A DNA stretch of 64,000 nt, from assembly GCA_018398815.1 (NCBI GenBank), contig CM031609.1, positions 35,218,472 to 35,282,471 of the forward strand. The letters run 5' to 3'. Each line of letters starts with the position of its first letter. Within the stretch, counting starts at the first letter, position 1. The notes under the pieces are model-generated. The model worked only from the letters and a program-made list of their open reading frames with translations. It was not told the origin of the DNA and did not search any database. This DNA is from Conus ventricosus. Taxonomy: Eukaryota > Mollusca > Gastropoda > Neogastropoda > Conidae. The position numbers and the translations under genes are program-made. This document shows, one piece after another, positions 58,640 to 64,000 of the stretch.

Positions 58640-61600
58640 TGGATACTAAATATTTCATAAATCTGCCGATAAATTATCAAAATGAGGGGGAAGATCGGGA
58701 GGGTATTATGTTTAATTAAAAACGAACTATCTCCCTTTGTCAAATCCATTAATCCGTCTCATCCAAACATCTGAGCTTTTCTTTGATTGAAGAAAAGTTG
58801 TTTGGGATGGGGAAGGACGTATTGTATGTTTGTACATATGTTCCACCAGAATTTCCCCCCCTTTTATGCCCATTCGGACTTTGACAATGGAATATCCGAG
58901 CTTGAAGAGTGTTTAACTGATTGTCTGTTAAGAACAGATGCTCATGCCATTTTGAATGGCGATCTGAATTGTAAAACTAATATTTCTCAAGATGTTTTTA
59001 GGTATAGCATTCCTCAATGTTATAGTCAATCTCTTAGTATTGATCGGCGTTCCGAAGACTGTGTTGTGAATAATTAACGTAAATTGTTCTTGCATGTATG
59101 CACTGCTTTAGATTTGTATATTCTTAATGGGGTGTGTAAAGGCGACCTTGACGGCCGCTATACTTATATATCAGATTTTGGATGCAGCGTCAATGATTAT
59201 TTCATTTTGTTAAACGAACTTCTCTCTTTCCTATATGACTCATGTGAATTAAATACTTTGGAACGTTTAGAATCCGATCAGTTATCTTTGTCTCTGCATG
59301 TGGTTTTTCTAAATTAGAACATTGTTGATGTCAGGACACAAGATTCTTACTTTGTGTTCAATATATGTGTGTGGAATGAAGACTATGCCAGTCTATTCAC
59401 CAATACATTGTGTAGGGAAGACATCTGAACTAGAATGGATGTTGCAATGAATATATTTAAAGGTATTGTAAATGCTGCTCTTGATATATTTAATAGTTGC
59501 ATAAAAGAAAGCGCCGATTTGTATGAAATGTATGATATCTGGTAACAACAAAAGAAAATAATATTATAAGGACTGGTATGATCACGAATGTGTACTCTAT
59601 AAAGGAAAGGTAATGAGATTGTTACGAGTTAGTCGTCGCACCGTGACAAAGTAGACAATGACGCGTATTCAATTGCATGGCGCGAGTACAAACATTTATT
59701 GAGGAGAAAAGAAAAGCAGTTCAACAAATCTTTATTGGACAAACTTGTGGTACCTGTAGAATGTCAAAAGGATTTCTGGGATACCGTTCATAAGATTGCA
59801 TTTACAAGAAAACAGCCGAACCGAAGGGTATCATTAAAGTTGATGTATGGTTTAAACATTTTCAAGCATTATTGGAAACTAATGTTGAAAATGAGCATAA
59901 CGAGGTAATACCTGAAGAAGATACTCATAGTTATATGAATCGTCCATTACTAAAGAGGAAATCTTATTAGCATTAAGAAGAATATTTTTTTTAAAACGCA
60001 AAGCAGCTGGCCCAGATGGTATTACTGGTGAATTGTTTTAAAAAAATCTTCTAAACAGGTCTTCCAGTTTCTTCTAAAATTGTTCAATAAAATTTTTGAT
60101 GAGGGTGTACATCCAGATATCTGGACCGAATCGATAATATTATCTCTGTTTAATAAAGGTGATGTCAATAATCATAACAATCATAGAGGAATCAAGAATT
60201 GGTAGATGAGAATAATATCATAGGTGAGTATCAAGCTGGCTTTAAAAGAGGCTGTTGAACTGTTGACCACATGTTTACTTTGTTAGCGTTAGTACAAAAA
60301 CAGTTTCCATATAATCGAAAACTTTGTGTTGCTTTCATAGATTTTCAAAAAGCATTTGATTCTATAAATATAAATGTTCTTTGGCCAATCTTGCTAAAAC
60401 AATAGTATACAGGGGAAGCTTTACAGATGTATAAGAAGCATGTATTATGTTGTGAGTTAGGGTGCGCTGTGGTGCTAAATTAACAGACTACATTACGTGC
60501 ACAACTGGTCTTAAACAGGGATATGCATGTAGTCCAATTTTGTTTTCTTTGTTTATTAATGAGGTGGCAATTGAGGTAATCAATAAGGGAAGACATGGTG
60601 CTTTCATGTCAGTTGAAGCTTTTGAACTGTTTATTCTTTTATTAGTCGATGATGTGATCTTATTGTCGGAGACAATAGTAGGTTTACAGACGCAGTTAAA
60701 TAACTTACAAAGGGCTGCTGCATCTCTCCAACTAAAAGTGAATTTAGATAAGACTAACATTATAGTTTTTGGAAAGGGAGGCTATTTAACTGCGCGAGAG
60801 AGGTGGTTGTATGACGGTGGCTTAATGCCTGTAGTTAATGCTTATAAATATCTGGGCATAATTGTTTTCTACTGGTTTGAGTTTTGTTGGTGCATGTAAA
60901 AACCTAGTTAGCAGGCTAGAGGTGCTTTACTTTGTATGATAAAAAAGTTATACAAATCAAACAATTCTTCTCTTGGTCTGTGTTTTTAAAGATATTTGAT
61001 AGTCACGTTCAGCCACTTCTTTAATATGGCTCTGCGATATGGGGTCTTGACAAAGCTGCCATCTCCTGTGCAGCAGTGCATACGTTTGCTTTGAAGTAAT
61101 TTTGGGTGTAGATAGGTCAACACCCAATGATCTCATTTACGGTTAAACGAATATATTCCCTATATATCTAGATTCAGCACTTTGATGTGTTCGTTATTGG
61201 CTGAAATTGCTACAAACGGTAGACAGTAGAATACCTCGCAAAGCCTATATTCTATACGATTTAGATGCAGAAGAAAGAATAACTGGGTAACTAAAGTACG
61301 TCTTTGCTTGTTTGAGTATGGAATGGTTTTGCATGGCTCAATCAAGGTGTTGGAAATGTACATGAATTTTTAAGTCTTTTTCGTCGACGCCTGATTGATT
61401 ATCGTTGGCAAAAGTGATCTGATCACATCCAGAATAGCGAAAGATTTGGATTTTACAAACGTTATTGTAATTCTCATGATCTAAAACCTTATCCAGCTCT
61501 TGACATAGATAGACATTTAAAATTTGTAACCACGAAATTCAGGCTTGGTGTCTCAGAAATAGCTGTTCATCACAATTGATACAGATCTGCTGACAGTAGT

Positions 61601-61978
61601 GGGCTGTTATGTCCTCTGTGCAAAGAATCACAGGAGAATGAAGTACATTTTGTCCTTTGTTGCCCTGCTTACAGGAATATTCGTGCTGAATTTTTCAGGT
61701 AAAAATGTATACTTGTATAATTTGGTTTTGTTGATGTCGTCATCCTCTGCCCAAGATGTTAAAAAATTCTCTTTGTTTCATAGAAGACATTTAAAGTAAG
61801 AGAATTATCCTTTCATCATCAAAATAATATTCTCATATTAATCTCATTATAGTCAATAATTTAAAATAAATGCAGATTTTTTGCATTTTTGTTTCTTTTT
61901 TCGTAGGTTTTGTGTATGATGTAATCACTCCCTTCATTAGGGGCCAAGGCCTATGAACGATTAAACCATCCGAATCCG

Positions 61979-61983
<5 letters not shown>
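58640..61983 (+). mobile_element. LINE-A copy X4, nearly full length, decayed
   Basis: Plus-strand pieces in order: endonuclease (PPFYAHSDFDNGISELEECL, AILNGDLNCKTNIS at 58860-58990), a linker (KQFNKSLLDKLVVPVECQKD, 59720), RT (KRKAAGPDGITGELF-like block at 60000, AFIDFQKAFDSI at 60330, LKQGYACSPILFSLFINEVA at 60510, FILLLVDDVILLSET at 60640), and the C-terminal part (61500-61700). The 3' end carries CCCTTCATTAGGGGCCAAGG and ends at (CT)n at 61984. FADD is altered to LVDD. The head faces copy X3. Confidence 0.82.

Positions 61984-62022
<39 letters not shown>
61984..62022. repeat. (CT)n tail of LINE-A copy X4
   Basis: About 19 CT units directly after the LINE-A 3' end (AATCCGAAAAAT). Confidence 0.93.
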
Positions 62023-62025
<3 letters not shown>

Positions 62026-62099
62026 GTGGCTAGACTCGTGCGGCGAATATACGTGGGTGTCAGGTGTTAGAGAAATAACATTTCAGAGCGGATTTGGAG

Positions 62100-62700
62100 A
62101 AGCATGGTTGAATTAAGGGGTTGAAAATGTCAGCGTGTTTTCGCGTGAATTTCGCGAAAGACTTACATATTGCAGATGGCAGAACTGGAAAGATATGTTC
62201 AAGACGGTGACAGTTTTTCTTTGTATAGAGCTTTTAAGTTAAACAGGAGCTGTGAAAAGTGTCTTGTTATTGATATTGATAGATATCTTATATATGATTT
62301 AACAAAATTTAAATTCGGATTAACAGAAATTTTCAGTCATTGCGAAAGTTATAATAAAGCTTCAAGTGATTCTTTTACATGCCCTATGTGCAAAAGTGTA
62401 AAGGAACACGAAGTACATAATTATTCTGTTTTGCTGTTCTAGACTCTACAATCTTAGACAAAAGTAAATTCAGCGAAAGTTTTATGCAAACTTTTGTGTA
62501 TTCCATGTGGTATTACTGATGACAAATAGTAACAGTAAAACATACTGAAGAATTTATGCTTGTATCTGTACAAAGCCTTTAAAAGGCGAGCTGACGCAGC
62601 TAAAGACACTGAATACTGACATCGACGCATGTGCCCATGGTATTCTTTCGTTACAGACGTTAGAACTTTATTTTCAGTGTTTTGACACGTCTCTTATTGT
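62100..62700 (+). mobile_element. LINE-A fragment X5, C-terminal part
   Basis: The frame 62170-62442 has LIYDLTKFKFGLTEIFSHCE and FTCPMCKSVKEHEVHN, the LINE-A knuckle region, followed in other frames by KPLKGELTQLKTLNTDI, which matches the end of other copies. The 5' part is missing. Confidence 0.7.
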
Positions 62701-62717
62701 CAAATGCTGTGTTTGAA

Positions 62718-62784
62718 CCCCCCCCCCCCCCCCCCTTCAAAAAGAGTTGTGGACTTTGCTCGATAAAGCATTCGTCCCATTTTC

Positions 62785-62822
<38 letters not shown>

Positions 62823-62827
62823 CTCCT

Positions 62828-62861
<34 letters not shown>
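62718..62861. repeat. C20 run and (CT)n microsatellite
   Basis: Twenty C at about 62718-62737 and CT units 62789-62861 with TCC interruptions. Confidence 0.95.
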
Positions 62862-62863
<2 letters not shown>

Positions 62864-63676
62864 CCTTCTAATCTTTCTCTTTGCCCAAAAGTCATTTCAC
62901 AAGTAATGTTGCGAGTTCTCTTCTTGTGTTGCTGTTTTCCTTCTCTTGTTTAATTCTGTTGCACCTATGAATGTATGATGAAATTAGAAAAAAGTCTGTA
63001 AATAAAGAAAAATCAAGATTCATTCAGATGCCTTTGTTGAAAAACATCGGTGTTGTTAGAATAAACAATGGCGCACTATCAGGACAAAAACTGGGAAAAT
63101 TACTGCAGACTTCCAAGTCCCACAAGTAGCAATTGTGATTTAGATCTAAACACCCGTGAACTGCGGGAGAGATGTAACTAAATCTTGAATAAGGAGTATC
63201 AGCAGTATGTACAAATGGCGATCAGCTTCACTGATTATAGTTAACCCTTAGATGATATCCATAGACAATTTGTGCTAACGAAAAGAACTGCCACAACTCG
63301 AATTGTACCAGTAGCGGAGAGCCACGGTAGCTGGTTCCAGTTTTCACTGGTGTACATCCTCTCCTTGTTATAGAATGGGAAAGTAGCATGATACTTTCTT
63401 TCTTGTGTTAAAATCTCTCATGAGACTTCAGAATCAAATAAATAGATTACAAAAGCATGTATCTTAATCCTATACGCTTTATACCTGAGGACACTTTTTT
63501 TGTGGAAAAGAGGCGTTTTGAAATCTGTGTAGAAAATCACGTCAGCTATTGTCAATCGCAAATTAATAAATTTATAAACAAGACATGTTTGTGTTGTCTC
63601 CAGTCACGTTATCTGTATGAAGGTTTAGAGGTGCTTACTCCCAAAATTCCATGCCTGACCCATGTTTTCTATTCAG
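62862..63676. other. Intron sequence without a supported gene
   Basis: The frame 63457-63684 overlaps the next acceptor and shows no domain. Confidence 0.5.
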
Positions 63677-64000
63677 TGTTTTAATAGCTATCAAAAGTGT
63701 GACGGCGTCAAAGACTGCGTGACGGCTTATGACGAATCAGGTTGTGAACACAAAGGATATGCATTCTATCAAATAAATCCACCGGCTGTGATCAATTTTA
63801 TGAGAAACGGAATGTTCACTATAATCTCTCTGCCAGAAAACAACACGCAATGCCCAGAAACTCATTTTCAGTGTCACGATGATGGCTATTGCCTCCCTGT
63901 CTACGTCAGATTGAATGACATGATTGACTGTCCGGGTCATGAGGACGAAGCTGACTGTGAGAATTACAAGACGTGCCCGGGGTTCTATCGCTGTCGCGGC
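63677..64000 (+). CDS. Host exon, runs past the window: LDLa modules
   Basis: The acceptor TTTTCTATTCAG precedes TGTTTTAATAGC. Entry in phase 0 fits the exon ending at 53207 and completes an LDLa module: CGNGQ joined to CFNSYQKCDGVKDCVTAYDE and SGCEH. After a spacer with FYQINPPAVINFMRNG, another module begins (CPETHFQCHDDGYCLP, MIDCPGHEDEADC) and a third starts (CPGFYRCRG). The frame is open to the last base. The gene resembles the large LDLa/lectin/CUB receptors of molluscs, some of which (GRL101-like) end in a seven-helix receptor; that end would lie outside the window. Confidence 0.85.

Overview
The window looks like animal nuclear DNA, most likely from a mollusc and possibly a gastropod. 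Evidence: spliced exons with GT/AG borders, dense dinucleotide microsatellites, several non-LTR retrotransposon families, and a large secreted or receptor-type gene that mixes CUB-like, LDL-receptor class A and C-type lectin domains. The phylum is inferred from domain style and repeat style, not from a marker gene.

Bases 1 to about 22,530 are Polinton/Maverick-type (virus-like) mobile DNA. They carry a protein-primed family B DNA polymerase in two direct copies (1501-4897 and 10985-14422), a retrovirus-type integrase (14836-15785, minus), a capsid-candidate tail related to C. elegans F54H12.2, and a ring of small membrane or coiled-coil proteins without known function. Two diverged, mutually inverted copies of one three-gene block (here S1, 5.6-8.9 kb, and S2, 20.1-22.5 kb) keep the same strand-alternating order: coiled-coil/membrane protein, convergent virion-like protein, then a divergently transcribed beta-rich protein. 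From 5.2 to 13.16 kb the consensus is corrupted by overlong homopolymers. The two polymerase copies differ almost only by single-base indels, so many apparent frameshifts are probably consensus errors. Between 17.7 and 20.1 kb lie short tandem repeats, a 70-bp dyad-containing array, a duplicated decaying coding segment and two nested hairpins, one with a TATA-like box in each arm.

From 23.0 kb to beyond 64 kb one host gene runs on the plus strand. Five phase-compatible exons are visible: a CUB-like exon ending at 23715, then 29287-29504, 43191-43417, 52628-53207 and 63677 to beyond the window. Its introns are filled with mobile DNA: a probable solo LTR inside a (TA)n tract (30.27-32.08 kb), an RTE-like LINE lacking its reverse-transcriptase core (35.7-38.9 kb), a 633-bp tandem repeat (38.9-40.4 kb), an L1-like LINE remnant (26.0-27.9 kb), and many copies of an endonuclease-RT LINE (LINE-A) whose 3' ends run directly into (CT)n tracts. 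One LINE-A copy is split by a head-to-tail pair of LINEs with a restriction-like endonuclease (LINE-B, 44919-49690), which carry tRNA-like A and B boxes in their 3' regions.

No CRISPR array, rRNA gene or confident functional tRNA gene was seen. Gene identities in the Polinton part come from recognised motifs and recollection of family members; no database search was possible.
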